A DNA stretch of 64,000 bases from Lacrimispora sphenoides (GTDB lineage Bacteria > Bacillota > Clostridia > Lachnospirales > Lachnospiraceae), in assembly GCF_900105215.1 (NCBI RefSeq), contig NZ_FOIP01000001.1:124001-188000 (forward strand), read 5' to 3'. A program made the position numbers and the translations under genes. Under the pieces are notes generated by a model. It worked only from the letters and a program-made list of their open reading frames with translations, was not told where the DNA came from and made no database searches. This document shows positions 8,980 to 18,803 of this stretch, one piece after another. Position 1 is the stretch's first letter; every line of letters starts with the position of its first letter.

Positions 8980-10290
8980 ATGGATTACAACAAAATCAAA
9001 GAAGCAGCAAAAAATTATGAAGCCGACATGACAAAATTCTTACGGGAAATCGTTAAATTCCCAGGCGAGAGCTGTGATGAAAAGGCTCACATCGACCGCA
9101 TCGCAGAAGAAATGCGGAAGCTGGATTTCGACAAAGTAGAAATCGACGGCATGGGCAACGTATTAGGTTATATGGGAACCGGCAAGACTTTAATCGGTTT
9201 TGACGCTCACATTGATACCGTTGGTATAGGAAACAAGAGCAACTGGACATTTGATCCATACGAAGGCTACGAGAATGATACAGAAATCGGCGGCCGCGGC
9301 GTATCCGATCAGTGCGGTGGTATCGTATCTGCTGTTTACGGTGCAAAAATCATGAAGGACTTAGGTCTTTTAAATGACAAATACACCGTTTTAGTTACCG
9401 GTACTGTTCAGGAAGAAGACTGTGACGGTCTTTGCTGGCAGTATATCATCAACGAAGGCAAGGTTCGTCCGGAATTCGTTGTTTCCACAGAGCCAACTGA
9501 CGGCGGTATCTACCGCGGACAGAGAGGCCGTATGGAAATCCGTATTGACGTAAAGGGTATCTCCTGCCATGGTTCCGCACCAGAGCGCGGTGACAACGCA
9601 ATCTACAAGATGGCTGATATTCTTCAGAACGTTCGCTCTCTTAACGAGAACGATGCTGCTGATGACAAGGAAATCAAAGGCCTTGTAAAGATGCTTGACG
9701 AGAAGTACAACAAAGAGTGGAAAGAAGCAAACTTCTTAGGCCGCGGTACTGTTACTGCTTCCGAGATCTTCTTCACCTCCCCAAGCCGTTGTGCAGTTGC
9801 TGACTCCTGTTCCGTATCCTTAGACCGTCGTATGACTGCAGGCGAAACATGGGAAAGCTGTCTGGAAGAGATCCGCAATCTTCCAAACGTTAAGAAATAC
9901 GGCAATGACGTTACTGTTACCATGTACGAATATGCCCGTCCTTCCTATACTGGACTTACTTATCCGATCGAGTGCTACTTCCCAACCTGGGTTATTCCAG
10001 AGGATCATGATGTTACCAAGGCACTGGAAGATGCTTACAAGAACCTTTACGGTGATGCAAGAATCGGTGCAGAAGAAACTGTTGCTATGAGAACTGCCCG
10101 TCCTCTTACCGACAAGTGGACCTTCTCTACAAACGGCGTTTCCATCATGGGCCGTAACGGAATCCCATGCATCGGCTTTGGACCTGGTGCAGAAGCTCAG
10201 GCTCATGCTCCTAACGAGAAGACCTGGAAACAGGATCTGGTTACCTGTGCAGCTGTATATGCAGCACTTCCAACCGCTTATTGCAAATAA
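8980..10290 (+). CDS. ygeY: YgeY family selenium-metabolism-linked hydrolase (M20-like)
   Basis: 436 residues from the ATG at 8980; the upstream ATG at 8965 overlaps the GGAGG ribosome site and is rejected. M20-type metal ligands are visible: [10 protein letters not shown] (His/Asp near residue 78), [15 protein letters not shown] (Glu-Glu) and [10 protein letters not shown], with the dimerisation-domain sequence [10 protein letters not shown] and a C-terminal [12 protein letters not shown]is. It is a cytoplasmic metallo-amidohydrolase/deacetylase-like enzyme of the conserved ygeW-ygeX-ygeY set. It lies between dpaL and ygeW, so it probably hydrolyses an amide or carbamoyl intermediate of purine-ring breakdown; the exact substrate is not known from sequence. 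Confidence 0.93.
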   Translation: MDYNKIKEAAKNYEADMTKFLREIVKFPGESCDEKAHIDRIAEEMRKLDFDKVEIDGMGNVLGYMGTGKTLIGFDAHIDTVGIGNKSNWTFDPYEGYENDTEIGGRGVSDQCGGIVSAVYGAKIMKDLGLLNDKYTVLVTGTVQEEDCDGLCWQYIINEGKVRPEFVVSTEPTDGGIYRGQRGRMEIRIDVKGISCHGSAPERGDNAIYKMADILQNVRSLNENDAADDKEIKGLVKMLDEKYNKEWKEANFLGRGTVTASEIFFTSPSRCAVADSCSVSLDRRMTAGETWESCLEEIRNLPNVKKYGNDVTVTMYEYARPSYTGLTYPIECYFPTWVIPEDHDVTKALEDAYKNLYGDARIGAEETVAMRTARPLTDKWTFSTNGVSIMGRNGIPCIGFGPGAEAQAHAPNEKTWKQDLVTCAAVYAALPTAYCK

Positions 10291-10332
10291 TTTAACCAAG
10301 CCATTATCAACTATTTTACCATAATTCTGGCA

Positions 10333-10351
10333 GCAGGCCTTTTGGGCCTGC
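10333..10351. other. Hairpin between ygeY and ygeW
   Basis: GCAGGCC and GGCCTGC form a perfect 7-base-pair stem around 5 bases. No adjacent T-run, so it is better read as an mRNA processing or stability element in the 183-base gap. Confidence 0.45.
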
Positions 10352-10473
10352 CGCCACTCCTAACAATCATTTTTGCAATCTGCCGATCATTCCTTCCCCA
10401 ATCAATGCCTGGCAGACTGCATGAAGGATAGATAACAATAAAACAAGATAATATTCAGGAGGCTAACTACAAT

Positions 10474-11667
10474 ATGAAAACCTTACAGGATTACATTGAC
10501 AAACTGAATTCCTTAAACTTTAAGGAGATGTATGAGAATGACTTCTTCTTAACATGGGAAAAGAGCGACGACGAGCTGGAAGCTGTCTGGACCGTTGCTG
10601 ATGCTCTCCGCTTTATGAGAGAAAACAACATTTCCACAAAAGTATTCGAGAGCGGCCTTGGAATTTCTTTATTCCGCGACAACTCTACACGTACCCGTTT
10701 CTCCTTCGCTTCCGCATGTAACTTACTTGGTCTGGAAGTTCAGGATTTAGACGAGGGCAAATCTCAGGTAGCTCACGGCGAGACCGTTCGTGAAACAGCT
10801 AACATGGTTTCCTTCATGGCAGATGTTATCGGTATCCGCGATGATATGTATATCGGCAAAGGAAATACCTATATGCATGAATTTATGGACGCTGTTACCC
10901 AGGGTAATAAAGACGGCATCTTAGAGCAGAGACCAACCTTAGTAAACTTACAGTGCGACATTGACCATCCAACTCAGAGTATGGCTGATATGCTTCACAT
11001 TATCCATGAGATGGGCGGCATCGAGAACTTAAAGGGCAAAAAGCTGGCTATGACATGGGCTTACTCTCCTTCCTACGGAAAGCCATTATCCGTTCCTCAG
11101 GGAATCATCGGCTTAATGACACGTATGGGTATGGAAGTTGTTTTAGCTCATCCGGAAGGCTATGAAGTTATGCCTGAAGTTGTTGAAGTTGCAAAGAAGA
11201 ACGCTGAGAAATCCGGCGGTACCTTCCGTGTATCCAACGATATGGCTGACGCATTCAAGGATGCTGACGTTGTATATCCAAAGAGCTGGGCTCCATTCGC
11301 AGCTATGGAAAAGAGAACCAACCTTTATGGTGAAGGCGATACAGACGGCATCAAGGCTCTTGAGAAAGAATTACTGGCTCAGAACGCTAGCCACAAAGAC
11401 TGGTGCTGTACAGAAGAGCTTATGAAGACCACAAAAGATGGCAAGGCTCTTTACATGCACTGCTTACCAGCTGACATCAACGATGTAAGCTGCAAGGACG
11501 GTGAAGTTGTAGCTTCCGTATTCGATCGTTACCGCGATCCATTATACAAAGAAGCAAGCTACAAGCCATATGTAATCGCAGCTATGATCTTCTTAAGCAA
11601 ATTTGAGAATCCACAGGAAATCTTAAAGAAGCTGGAATCTGGCAAAACACCAAGAATTTTCGAATAA
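10474..11667 (+). CDS. ygeW: Knotted carbamoyltransferase YgeW
   Basis: 397 residues. The carbamoyl-phosphate loop FRDNSTRTRFSFASA (about residues 67-81) and the C-terminal HCLPADIND loop mark an aspartate/ornithine carbamoyltransferase fold, and its length and neighbours place it in the YgeW group. The natural carbamoyl acceptor of YgeW is unresolved. It could act phosphorolytically, yielding carbamoyl phosphate for the carbamate kinase encoded 109 bases downstream (inference). AGGAGG lies upstream of the ATG. Strong preference for AAC/CGT/TTC-type codons, like ygeY, suggests high expression. Confidence 0.94.
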   Translation: MKTLQDYIDKLNSLNFKEMYENDFFLTWEKSDDELEAVWTVADALRFMRENNISTKVFESGLGISLFRDNSTRTRFSFASACNLLGLEVQDLDEGKSQVAHGETVRETANMVSFMADVIGIRDDMYIGKGNTYMHEFMDAVTQGNKDGILEQRPTLVNLQCDIDHPTQSMADMLHIIHEMGGIENLKGKKLAMTWAYSPSYGKPLSVPQGIIGLMTRMGMEVVLAHPEGYEVMPEVVEVAKKNAEKSGGTFRVSNDMADAFKDADVVYPKSWAPFAAMEKRTNLYGEGDTDGIKALEKELLAQNASHKDWCCTEELMKTTKDGKALYMHCLPADINDVSCKDGEVVASVFDRYRDPLYKEASYKPYVIAAMIFLSKFENPQEILKKLESGKTPRIFE

Positions 11668-11705
11668 TTTCACATCGGGGCAGCTGCCCCATATTTAAGA
11701 ATATT

Positions 11706-11747
11706 AGGCGCACCTGCAGCCTACCAATGGATACGGGTGTGCCTTTT
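11706..11747 (+). terminator. Intrinsic terminator or attenuator after ygeW
   Basis: AGGCGCACC pairs with GGTGTGCCT (one G-T pair) and TTTT follows. A GGGGCAGCTGCCCC palindrome lies just upstream (about 11677-11690). It probably lowers read-through into the kinase gene. Confidence 0.65.
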
Positions 11748-11776
11748 AAATAATTCTTAACTAAGAGGATAACTAA

Positions 11777-12718
11777 ATGGAAAAGAAGAAAAGAATTGTT
11801 ATTGCGTTAGGCGGCAATGCTTTAGGTAATACTTTATCAGAGCAGATGGCTGCAGTAAAGATCACGTCAAAAGCAATCGTTGATTTGATCGAAGAAGGCT
11901 GTGAAGTAGTGGTGGTTCACGGCAACGGCCCACAGGTGGGTATGATTAACAACGCAATGAGCGCTTTAACACGGGAAGATCCCAAACAGCCAAACACTCC
12001 TCTTTCCGTCTGTGTAGCCATGAGCCAGGCCTATATCGGCTATGACTTACAGAATGCTTTAAGAGAAGAGCTGGTAAACAGGAACATCAGTAACATTCCT
12101 GTAACCACCATGATCACACAGGTTCGTGTGGATGAAAACGATCCTGCTTTCAACTCTCCCAGCAAGCCAATCGGTCACTTTATGACTGCAGAAGAAGCGA
12201 AACTGGCTGAGGAAAAGTACGGATACATCACAAAAGAAGATGCCGGACGTGGATACCGTCGTGTGGTAGCTTCTCCAAGCCCTTCAGAAATTATTGAAAT
12301 CGGCGCAATCCGCTCCCTTGTGGAAGCAGGACAGCTGGTTATTGCCTGCGGCGGCGGCATTCCCGTTACCCTTCAGGGAAATCATTTAAAAGGCGCAAGC
12401 GCAGTTATTGACAAAGATTTTGCAAGTGAATTGCTGGCAGAGGAACTGGATGCAGACTTCTTAATCATCCTCACAGCAGTTGAGAAAGTAGCAATAAACT
12501 TCGGTAAACCGGAAGAGAAATGGTTGGACGATATCACAACAGACGATGCCCGCAAGTATATTGGAGAAGGACACTTCGCTCCTGGCTCCATGCTGCCAAA
12601 GGTTCAGGCTGCCGTGAAATTTGCAGATTCCAAGGAAGGGCGTAAAGCGCTCATTACCTTGCTTGAGAAAGCAAAAGATGGAATCTTAGAGAAGACCGGA
12701 ACTCACATTCATAAGTAA
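11777..12718 (+). CDS. arcC: Carbamate kinase
   Basis: 313 residues, full length. Amino-acid-kinase motifs are VIALGGNALGN at the N-terminus, VVHGNGPQVGM (about 47-57), ACGGGIPV (about 193) and ASAVIDKDFASELLAEEL. It converts carbamoyl phosphate plus ADP to ATP, CO2 and ammonia. Its place after ygeW matches the yqeA position in the E. coli ygeWXY-hyuA-yqeA cluster, so it is the likely energy-conserving step of purine fermentation. The start is the ATG at 11777 after AGAGGATAACTAA. Confidence 0.93.
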   Translation: MEKKKRIVIALGGNALGNTLSEQMAAVKITSKAIVDLIEEGCEVVVVHGNGPQVGMINNAMSALTREDPKQPNTPLSVCVAMSQAYIGYDLQNALREELVNRNISNIPVTTMITQVRVDENDPAFNSPSKPIGHFMTAEEAKLAEEKYGYITKEDAGRGYRRVVASPSPSEIIEIGAIRSLVEAGQLVIACGGGIPVTLQGNHLKGASAVIDKDFASELLAEELDADFLIILTAVEKVAINFGKPEEKWLDDITTDDARKYIGEGHFAPGSMLPKVQAAVKFADSKEGRKALITLLEKAKDGILEKTGTHIHK

Positions 12719-12769
12719 AATTATGAATTTTTTTATTATAATAGAATATTTACATTAGGTAAAATACCA

Positions 12770-12890
12770 AGATTCAAAGTCGTCGACTATCATAGAAGAC
12801 ATGATTAGTCATTACAAAAGGGGTTTTGTAAGGGGGACTGGGGACTGTCAAATTACTTCTAAACAGTCCCCTATAAGACTTTGAAAATCT
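12770..12890 (+). other. Multi-stem structured leader upstream of the NCS2 permease
   Basis: Four nested stems: a closing stem (12770-12781 with 12877-12890, AGATT-CAAAGTC / GACTTTG-AA-AATCT), hairpin GACTA.CAT/ATG..TAGTC (12785-12810), hairpin TTACAAAA-GGGG-TTTTGTAA (12812-12831), and hairpin GGGGACTGT/ACAGTCCCC (12840-12871). The unit GGGGACTG is tandemly doubled at 12833-12847, giving the last stem an alternative 5' partner. The permease ribosome site follows 9 bases after the closing stem. It could be a cis-regulatory RNA or a REP-like palindromic repeat; it does not match the classical purine aptamer. Confidence 0.55.
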
Positions 12891-12912
12891 ATAGTAAAGA
12901 GAGGGACTATCT

Positions 12913-14373
12913 TTGAATAAGCAAAACGACAAAGAACTGATCTATCAACTGGAAGGCAGACCAAGTTTTAAAACTGCATTCCCACTAGGTTTGCAGCACA
13001 TACTGGCCATGTTTACGGGCAACTTAGCTCCCATACTTATCATTGCCAGTATCTGTGGGTTAGAGCCAGCGGATAAGACCGTTATGTTATCTTCCGCAAT
13101 GATTGTATCCGGTATAACCACCTTATTTCAGCTGTATCCGCTCAAGCTCGGGAAGAGCTACCGCATAGGAGCGAATCTACCCATAGTCATGGGTACATCC
13201 TTTGCATTTGTTTCCGTGGCTGCCATAGTTGCCACTCAAATTGCACCTTCCATGGGGCTGACCGATCCACGTGATATATACGCGCTGGTTCTTGGCTGTT
13301 CACTTGTTGGTGGTCTTGTTGAAGTATTTATGGGGTTCTTCTATAAGAGACTTGCCAATCTGTTTTCACCGATCGTGGTTGGAACAACGCTTATTGCCAT
13401 TGGATTAAACTTATTAAGCGCGGGAGCACGTTACTTTAACGGCGGTTCAGGCGCGGCAGCTAATTTGGCGGCATATAACGAGAATCCGGCTAAATATCAA
13501 TTTACAGGCGTGTTTGGTTCGATGAAAAATGTAGGCATGGCGTTCTTTGTGTTTGTCCTTGTGTTATTGCTCCAAAAGTATGGCAAAGGTATTGTGAAGA
13601 ATTCCGCTTTACTTTTTGGACTGGCTATCGGATATGTGGTGTCTATTGCTTTAGGTATGGTGAATTTTGCGCCGATTACAGCTGCTAAAGTCGTTTCCGT
13701 ACCAGTGCCGTTTTATTTCGGCCTCAAATTCTCCTTAGCTGGTATCTTAAACTTTGCCCTGTTTTATGTTATTTCCGGACTGGAAACCATCGGTAACACC
13801 GGCGGTATCACCATTGCAGCGTTTGACAGGGAACCTACCTCCGAAGAAACAGCCGGTGCCATCCTTGCAGATGCGGGTGGATCCATGTTAGCTGCTGTAT
13901 TTAACGCACTGCCAAACACCGCGTTTGGACAGAATGCGGGCATTATCTCCATGACAAGAATCGTGAACAAATGGTGCGTTGCCGTAGGAGCTATATTTTT
14001 GGCTTTGTGCGGACTCATTCCGAAATTGGCAGCTCTTTTCCAAACCATCCCGGATGCAGTTTTGGGCGGCGCTATTATTTCTGTGTTTGCCATGATTACA
14101 TTAAATGGTATTAAGATGATTGCCAAGGCAGGTTTCTCCGAGAGAAACGTAACCATTATCGGTATTACACTGTCATTTGGTATTGGACTTACCTCCATGA
14201 GTCTGGCCGTGGAAACCTTCCCAGCGTTCATTCAGCCTTTATTAGAAGCCATTGCGCCATTAACAAGTGCACCGGCTGCCGTGTGCTGTATCGTATCAAT
14301 CTGCGCAAGCCTTTGCTTCCCAATGAGTAAAGAAGATAAAGAGATGGCAAAAGCTGCTATGCAGGATGCGTAA
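12913..14373 (+). CDS. NCS2 family uracil/xanthine permease
   Basis: 486 residues with about 12-14 hydrophobic segments; an inner-membrane nucleobase symporter of the NAT/NCS2 family. The family signature region is visible in FALFYVISGLETIGNTG and NTAFGQNAGIISMTRI (QNxG-type motif). The start is TTG at 12913 with GAGAGGGA 7-9 bases upstream; no in-frame ATG fits better. It closes the rightward arm of the purine island and most likely imports xanthine or urate (inference from context). A structured leader precedes it and a bidirectional terminator follows. Confidence 0.88.
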   Translation: MNKQNDKELIYQLEGRPSFKTAFPLGLQHILAMFTGNLAPILIIASICGLEPADKTVMLSSAMIVSGITTLFQLYPLKLGKSYRIGANLPIVMGTSFAFVSVAAIVATQIAPSMGLTDPRDIYALVLGCSLVGGLVEVFMGFFYKRLANLFSPIVVGTTLIAIGLNLLSAGARYFNGGSGAAANLAAYNENPAKYQFTGVFGSMKNVGMAFFVFVLVLLLQKYGKGIVKNSALLFGLAIGYVVSIALGMVNFAPITAAKVVSVPVPFYFGLKFSLAGILNFALFYVISGLETIGNTGGITIAAFDREPTSEETAGAILADAGGSMLAAVFNALPNTAFGQNAGIISMTRIVNKWCVAVGAIFLALCGLIPKLAALFQTIPDAVLGGAIISVFAMITLNGIKMIAKAGFSERNVTIIGITLSFGIGLTSMSLAVETFPAFIQPLLEAIAPLTSAPAAVCCIVSICASLCFPMSKEDKEMAKAAMQDA

Positions 14374-14393
14374 TTAAAAAAAACTTTAACAAA

Positions 14394-14435
14394 ATGCCCT
14401 TCCGCTTTAAGCCAAAGCTTTCAGCGGAAGGGCAT
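14394..14435. terminator. Bidirectional terminator between the permease and glgP
   Basis: A 13-base-pair perfect stem, ATGCCCTTCCGCT with AGCGGAAGGGCAT, is followed by a T-rich stretch on the plus strand and, on the minus strand, by a T-rich tract (14377-14393). It separates two convergent genes. Confidence 0.85.
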
Positions 14436-14443
14436 TTATTATT

Positions 14444-16693
14444 TTACAGCTTCCAAATATCCCGGTTATACTCAAGAATGGTCCTGTCCGAAGAGAAATA
14501 CCCTGCCTTACTGATATTAATTAACATCTTTTTCGCCCATACAAAAGAATCCTCATAATCCTTATAAATTCTTTCCCTGGCAGCCGAATAAGCTTTGTAA
14601 TCTAACAGGGTCATGAACCAGTCTTTCTTTAATATCTCATCATAGAGCCTTTTTAAGCTCTCCTTATGGCCGATAGCAGTCATCTCCGCTCCTACCATAA
14701 AGTCCAGAGCTTCCCGGATCTCCCCATCCGTTTCGTAATATTCCTTAGACACATAATCCGCTTTTTCATAATGCTGAATCACCGTTTCACTGGATTCTCC
14801 GAATATATAAATATTGTCCTTTCCCACCAGCTCTGCGATCTCCACATTGGCACCATCCATCGTTCCAAGAGTCACTGCCCCGTTTAACATGAACTTCATG
14901 TTTCCGGTCCCGCTGGCCTCCTTGGATGCCAGGGAAATCTGCTGAGAGATATCACAGGCAGGAATCAGCTTTTCTGCTTTGGATACATTATAGTTTTCCA
15001 CCATCACCACCTTCAAGTAGGGGCTTACCTGGGGATCATTGTTTATCAGCTCCTGGAGACACAGGATCAAGTGAATGATATCCTTTGCAATCACATAGGC
15101 AGGGGCTGCCTTGGCACCGAAAATCACGGTGACCGGGGTGGACGGTAAGTTTCCTTTTTTTATCTCCAGATACTTGTGAATCACATAAAGGGCATTCATC
15201 TGCTGCCTCTTATATTCATGGAGGCGCTTGACCTGAATATCATAAATGGAGTTTTCATTGATATCCACACCCTGGGTTGACATAAGATATTCCTTTAACG
15301 CTGTCTTATTCTGCTTTTTAATATCCAGGATTGCTTTTAAGGTTGCTTCATCATCAAATGCAGCCAGCTTTTCTAGCTCCATGGCGTTTTTCTTATACCC
15401 CTCTCCGATTCTGGAGGTAATCAGCTGTGTAAGCAAAGGATTGCAATGGAGAAGCCACCTGCGGAAGGTGATCCCGTTTGTTTTATTGGAAAATTTCTCT
15501 GGATAAATATCATAAAATTTCTTCAATTCACTTTTTTTCAGAATCTCTGTATGAAGGTACGCCACTCCATTGACGCTGAAGCCATAATGGATATCCATAT
15601 GGGCCATGTGCACCAGATCCTTTTCATCAATGATCGCTACAGAAGGATCCTGATGAACGTCGCGGGCTTGTTTATCCAGCTTCTTTATGACAGGCACCAG
15701 TTGGGGCACAGCCTCCTCTAAATATTCCATAGGCCACTTTTCAAGGGCTTCTGCAAGAATGGTATGATTGGTGTAAGCACAGGTCCTGCTGACAATCTCC
15801 GCTGCCTCTTCAAAGGAAATCCCTCGCAGGGTTAAAAGACGTACCAGTTCCGGGATCACCATGGAGGGGTGGGTATCATTGATCTGGATCACCGCATAAT
15901 CTGGTAAATCATAAAGTTTGCAGCCCTTTTTGGCACACTCATCAAGAATATACTGGGCAGCGCTGCTGACCATAAAATACTGCTGGTAAATGCGAAGCTT
16001 CCTTCCGGCCTCGTCACTGTCATCCGGGTAGAGGAACAGGGTCAAATTCTTTTTAATGTTCTCTTTATCAAAGGAAATTCCATCTTGTATGATCTCCTCA
16101 TCAATGGTTTCTAGGTCAAACAGATGAAGTTGGTTAGTCCGTCCCTGATAGCCAGTCACTCCTATATTATACATTCTGGAACGAACGCTCAGCCCTCCAA
16201 AGGTCACTGGATAACTGACTTCTGTCCGGGTAAGCCAGCCATTCTGCTCTATCCAGGGATTGGGATCCTCCACCTGAAGATGGTCCTCAAAGCTTTGCTT
16301 AAATAAACCAAAATGATAATTAAGACCAATGCCGTCTCCGTTTAGGCCAAGGGTTGCCATAGAATCCAGAAAACAAGCGGCAAGACGTCCCAGTCCGCCG
16401 TTTCCAAGAGAAGGCTCTGGCTCCATTTCCTCGATCTCGCAAATATTTTTGCCATTTTTCATAAGAACCTGACGGACCTCCTCATACATTCCAAGGTTGA
16501 TCAGATTATTGGAAAGAAGTTTTCCGATTAAGAATTCCGCAGATATATAATATACCTTTTTCTTTCCTTCCTCCTGCCGTCTTTTTTCCGCTTCCTCCTG
16601 GACGATTTTCAGCAATGCAGAATATATCTCCTTATTAGAACACTGATTTACCGCTTTACCGTATATTTCAATAATCCGTTGCTCAAGATTCAT
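14444..16693 (-). CDS. glgP: Glycogen/starch phosphorylase
   Basis: 749 residues from ATG 16693, which has GGAG 8 bases upstream; the GTG at 16702 overlaps that site. A PLP enzyme releasing glucose-1-phosphate from alpha-1,4-glucan. The PLP lysine lies in [13 protein letters not shown], followed by [12 protein letters not shown]; the N-terminal [19 protein letters not shown] block is typical. About 50 residues shorter than the E. coli enzyme but usual for clostridia. It stands alone, without other glg genes, divergent from an AraC regulator. Confidence 0.96.
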   Translation of the reverse strand: MNLEQRIIEIYGKAVNQCSNKEIYSALLKIVQEEAEKRRQEEGKKKVYYISAEFLIGKLLSNNLINLGMYEEVRQVLMKNGKNICEIEEMEPEPSLGNGGLGRLAACFLDSMATLGLNGDGIGLNYHFGLFKQSFEDHLQVEDPNPWIEQNGWLTRTEVSYPVTFGGLSVRSRMYNIGVTGYQGRTNQLHLFDLETIDEEIIQDGISFDKENIKKNLTLFLYPDDSDEAGRKLRIYQQYFMVSSAAQYILDECAKKGCKLYDLPDYAVIQINDTHPSMVIPELVRLLTLRGISFEEAAEIVSRTCAYTNHTILAEALEKWPMEYLEEAVPQLVPVIKKLDKQARDVHQDPSVAIIDEKDLVHMAHMDIHYGFSVNGVAYLHTEILKKSELKKFYDIYPEKFSNKTNGITFRRWLLHCNPLLTQLITSRIGEGYKKNAMELEKLAAFDDEATLKAILDIKKQNKTALKEYLMSTQGVDINENSIYDIQVKRLHEYKRQQMNALYVIHKYLEIKKGNLPSTPVTVIFGAKAAPAYVIAKDIIHLILCLQELINNDPQVSPYLKVVMVENYNVSKAEKLIPACDISQQISLASKEASGTGNMKFMLNGAVTLGTMDGANVEIAELVGKDNIYIFGESSETVIQHYEKADYVSKEYYETDGEIREALDFMVGAEMTAIGHKESLKRLYDEILKKDWFMTLLDYKAYSAARERIYKDYEDSFVWAKKMLINISKAGYFSSDRTILEYNRDIWKL

Positions 16694-16761
16694 AAAATCC
16701 ACTCCTTTTTTGCATTCTATACCACTACTCTTGTATTATAGTATCCCAGGCAGTGTTTATC

Positions 16762-16791
16762 TTGCAGCATTCTGGCATATTATGATACAAT
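16762..16791 (+). promoter_or_regulatory. Candidate promoter for the AraC-family gene
   Basis: TTGCAG (16762-16767), an 18-base spacer and TACAAT (16786-16791) lie 43 bases before the ATG in the glgP/AraC divergent region. Confidence 0.5.
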
Positions 16792-16833
16792 ACTATCATC
16801 AACCACTTAACTTTTACGAAAAACAGGTGTTTT

Positions 16834-17727
16834 ATGAATATCATACAGTACGAAAACTATCAGGAAAAGCGGGAACAGGACCCTTCCGGTTTTCCTTACC
16901 TGACTTACCCCTGCACCATACCCCTGGATTTTAGCAAGGTTCCACTGCACTGGCACGATGAGATGGAATTCATCTACATTAAGAAAGGGACCGGACTGGT
17001 ATCGGTGGATTTTGTTCCCTATGAGGTCCATGGGGGTGACATCATCGTCGTCAGCCCTGGTAAGCTTCATACCATTGAAAAGTGGAAGCAGGAATCCATG
17101 GAGTATGAGAATATCATCTTTGACTTAAATCTGCTGCGCTCCAGGCATCCGGATGTCTGCTGGGAATCCTATCTCTCCCCCATCAGCCGTGGACAGAAAA
17201 ATCTTCCGGTGCACATGACAAAAGACATTCCCTTTTACAGTGGAATCGCTTATTGCTTAGACCAGATCGATCAGGTCCGTGAGACATTCCCTGAGGGCTA
17301 TGAGCTGTTAATCAAAGGGAAATTATTGGAACTGTTTTTTCTTTTCTGGAGCAATGAAGCAGCATCTTCCTCTCCTCCCCGCCCCAAAAAAGAGCTGGAG
17401 CGGACCAGGCAGATCCTTAAATATTTGGAACAGCATTACAACAGGCCGCTTTCCATAGAAGAAGTATCCGACGCCTGCGGCATGAGCCAGTCTCATTTTA
17501 TGAGATTTTTTAAGAACACGATGGGAATGCCTTTTACCGCTTACTTGAATGATTACCGTTTGACCATGGCCTCCAGGCTGCTCTTATCCTCTGAGGATTC
17601 GGTACTAACCATTGCAGGGGATACGGGGTTTAACAATCTGTCCTATTTTAACCGGATCTTCAAGGAAAAATTCGGGATAACCCCCAGGGAATTCAGACGG
17701 CATATGGATATTCCACCCTCCAGCTGA
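16834..17727 (+). CDS. AraC family transcriptional regulator with N-terminal cupin
   Basis: 297 residues. The first ~90 residues form a cupin-like sensing domain (LHWHDEMEFIYIKKGTG, with VHGGDIIVVSPGKLHTIE). The last ~100 residues hold two AraC helix-turn-helix units (SIEEVSDACGMSQSHFMRFF and LTIAGDTGFNNLSYFNRIF, ending FGITPREFRR). Such regulators usually bind a sugar or carbohydrate signal; divergence from glgP makes that gene a possible target, but this is not shown. AGGTG precedes the ATG. Confidence 0.88.
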   Translation: MNIIQYENYQEKREQDPSGFPYLTYPCTIPLDFSKVPLHWHDEMEFIYIKKGTGLVSVDFVPYEVHGGDIIVVSPGKLHTIEKWKQESMEYENIIFDLNLLRSRHPDVCWESYLSPISRGQKNLPVHMTKDIPFYSGIAYCLDQIDQVRETFPEGYELLIKGKLLELFFLFWSNEAASSSPPRPKKELERTRQILKYLEQHYNRPLSIEEVSDACGMSQSHFMRFFKNTMGMPFTAYLNDYRLTMASRLLLSSEDSVLTIAGDTGFNNLSYFNRIFKEKFGITPREFRRHMDIPPSS

Positions 17728-17763
17728 ATAAGATAGTAACAAATCATAGACAGGTGAAGCCAT

Positions 17764-18228
17764 ATGGATAAAAATCAGATAAAATTATCCGCTTTTACCG
17801 CTATTCCCTTAGGAGTTGGGGCTTTGACAGCATTTTTGACGAGAAACGGCTTGTCCATATATAAAACCTTAAATCACCCTGCCCTTTCTCCCCCAATATG
17901 GCTCCTTCCGATCATATGGACTGCATTATATATCCTCATGGGGTTCGGCTCCTATCTTGCCGTCTCCTCGCCGTCTCACAGAAAGGGAGAGGCTCTCCGG
18001 CTATATGGAATCCAACTGCTGTTGAACTTTCTCCGGAGCCTGGTGTTTTTTAACTTAAAAAACTATCTGCTGGCATTTTTGATTCTCCTTTTCCTTTGGT
18101 ACTCTGTTGTAAAAATGATATCTGCCTTCTGGACTGTCAATCCGGATGCAGCAGTTTTGCAAGTTCCTTATTTACTTTGGATCACATTTACCGGGTACTT
18201 AAACCTGGGGATTATGTTTCTTAATTGA
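17764..18228 (+). CDS. tspO: TspO/MBR family membrane protein
   Basis: 154 residues with five hydrophobic segments. LSPPIWLLPIIWTALYILMG matches the family's conserved Pro/Trp-rich first loop and second helix, and FFNLKNYLLAF plus the final LWITFTGYLNLGIMFLN are typical. TspO proteins bind tetrapyrroles or other hydrophobic ligands. AGGTGA precedes the ATG. It is 36 bases after the AraC gene and may be co-transcribed with it. Confidence 0.88.
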   Translation: MDKNQIKLSAFTAIPLGVGALTAFLTRNGLSIYKTLNHPALSPPIWLLPIIWTALYILMGFGSYLAVSSPSHRKGEALRLYGIQLLLNFLRSLVFFNLKNYLLAFLILLFLWYSVVKMISAFWTVNPDAAVLQVPYLLWITFTGYLNLGIMFLN

Positions 18229-18234
18229 ATGAAG

Positions 18235-18284
18235 AAAGGAGCAAGGCTACGGCAACGTTTCTGTTGCTTTGGCCTTGCTCCTTT
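18235..18284. terminator. Terminator between tspO and xdhC
   Basis: AAAGGAGCAAGGC (18235-18247) and GCCTTGCTCCTTT (18272-18284) form a 13-base-pair stem ending in T-rich sequence on the plus strand. It also sits just past the xdhC stop, so it may serve both convergent units. Confidence 0.8.
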
Positions 18285-18308
18285 TCAACTGTTCCTTTTT
18301 AGCTGCAT

Positions 18309-18803
18309 TTAGGATGGTAATTTTCCTAATCTGCGGAGCATGGTTTTCTCTACCGCATTCAGGATATTCTCATAGCCCGTGCACCGGCATAAATGGCCGG
18401 ACATCAGTTTTCTAAGCTCATCTCTGGTATACTCTTTTCCGCTTTCTAAAATTTCTACCGCTGACATGATAAATCCCGGCGTGCAGAATCCGCACTGGAC
18501 CGCTGCCTCGTCGATAAATGCCTGCTGGATGTCGGAAAGCTCTCCATTTGGACCCATAAGGCTTTCCAGGGTTGTGATACTTTTTCCATCTGCCCAAACA
18601 GCCAGATAGATGCAGGAATTGAAGCATTCATGATCTATGATCACGTTACAGGCTCCGCATTCCCCTACCTCACAGCCTTTTTTTACGGAAGTCAGGCGGT
18701 AATCATCCCTCAGCATATCGGTAAGGGAAGCCCGTACATCCACCATTGTTTCTGTGTATTTTCCATTGATGGTACATTTTACTAATTTATATTGTGCCGG
18801 CAT
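18309..18803 (-). CDS. xdhC: Xanthine dehydrogenase-type iron-sulfur subunit
   Basis: 164 residues. Two 2Fe-2S clusters: the N-terminal plant-type CEVGECGACNV (about residues 44-54) and the C-terminal pair CGFCTPGF and CRCTGYENI (about 103-145). This is the small subunit of three-subunit molybdenum hydroxylases and passes electrons from the Mo site to the FAD subunit. Its ATG shares a base with the xdhB stop (TAATG) after GGAGGTGAGA, so the two are translationally coupled. Confidence 0.95.
   Translation of the reverse strand: MPAQYKLVKCTINGKYTETMVDVRASLTDMLRDDYRLTSVKKGCEVGECGACNVIIDHECFNSCIYLAVWADGKSITTLESLMGPNGELSDIQQAFIDEAAVQCGFCTPGFIMSAVEILESGKEYTRDELRKLMSGHLCRCTGYENILNAVEKTMLRRLGKLPS

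Noticed and set aside
12770..12890. Classical purine riboswitch for the NCS2 permease
   Set aside because: The three-stem core with its conserved joining strands and CCGTAAA-type loop is absent.
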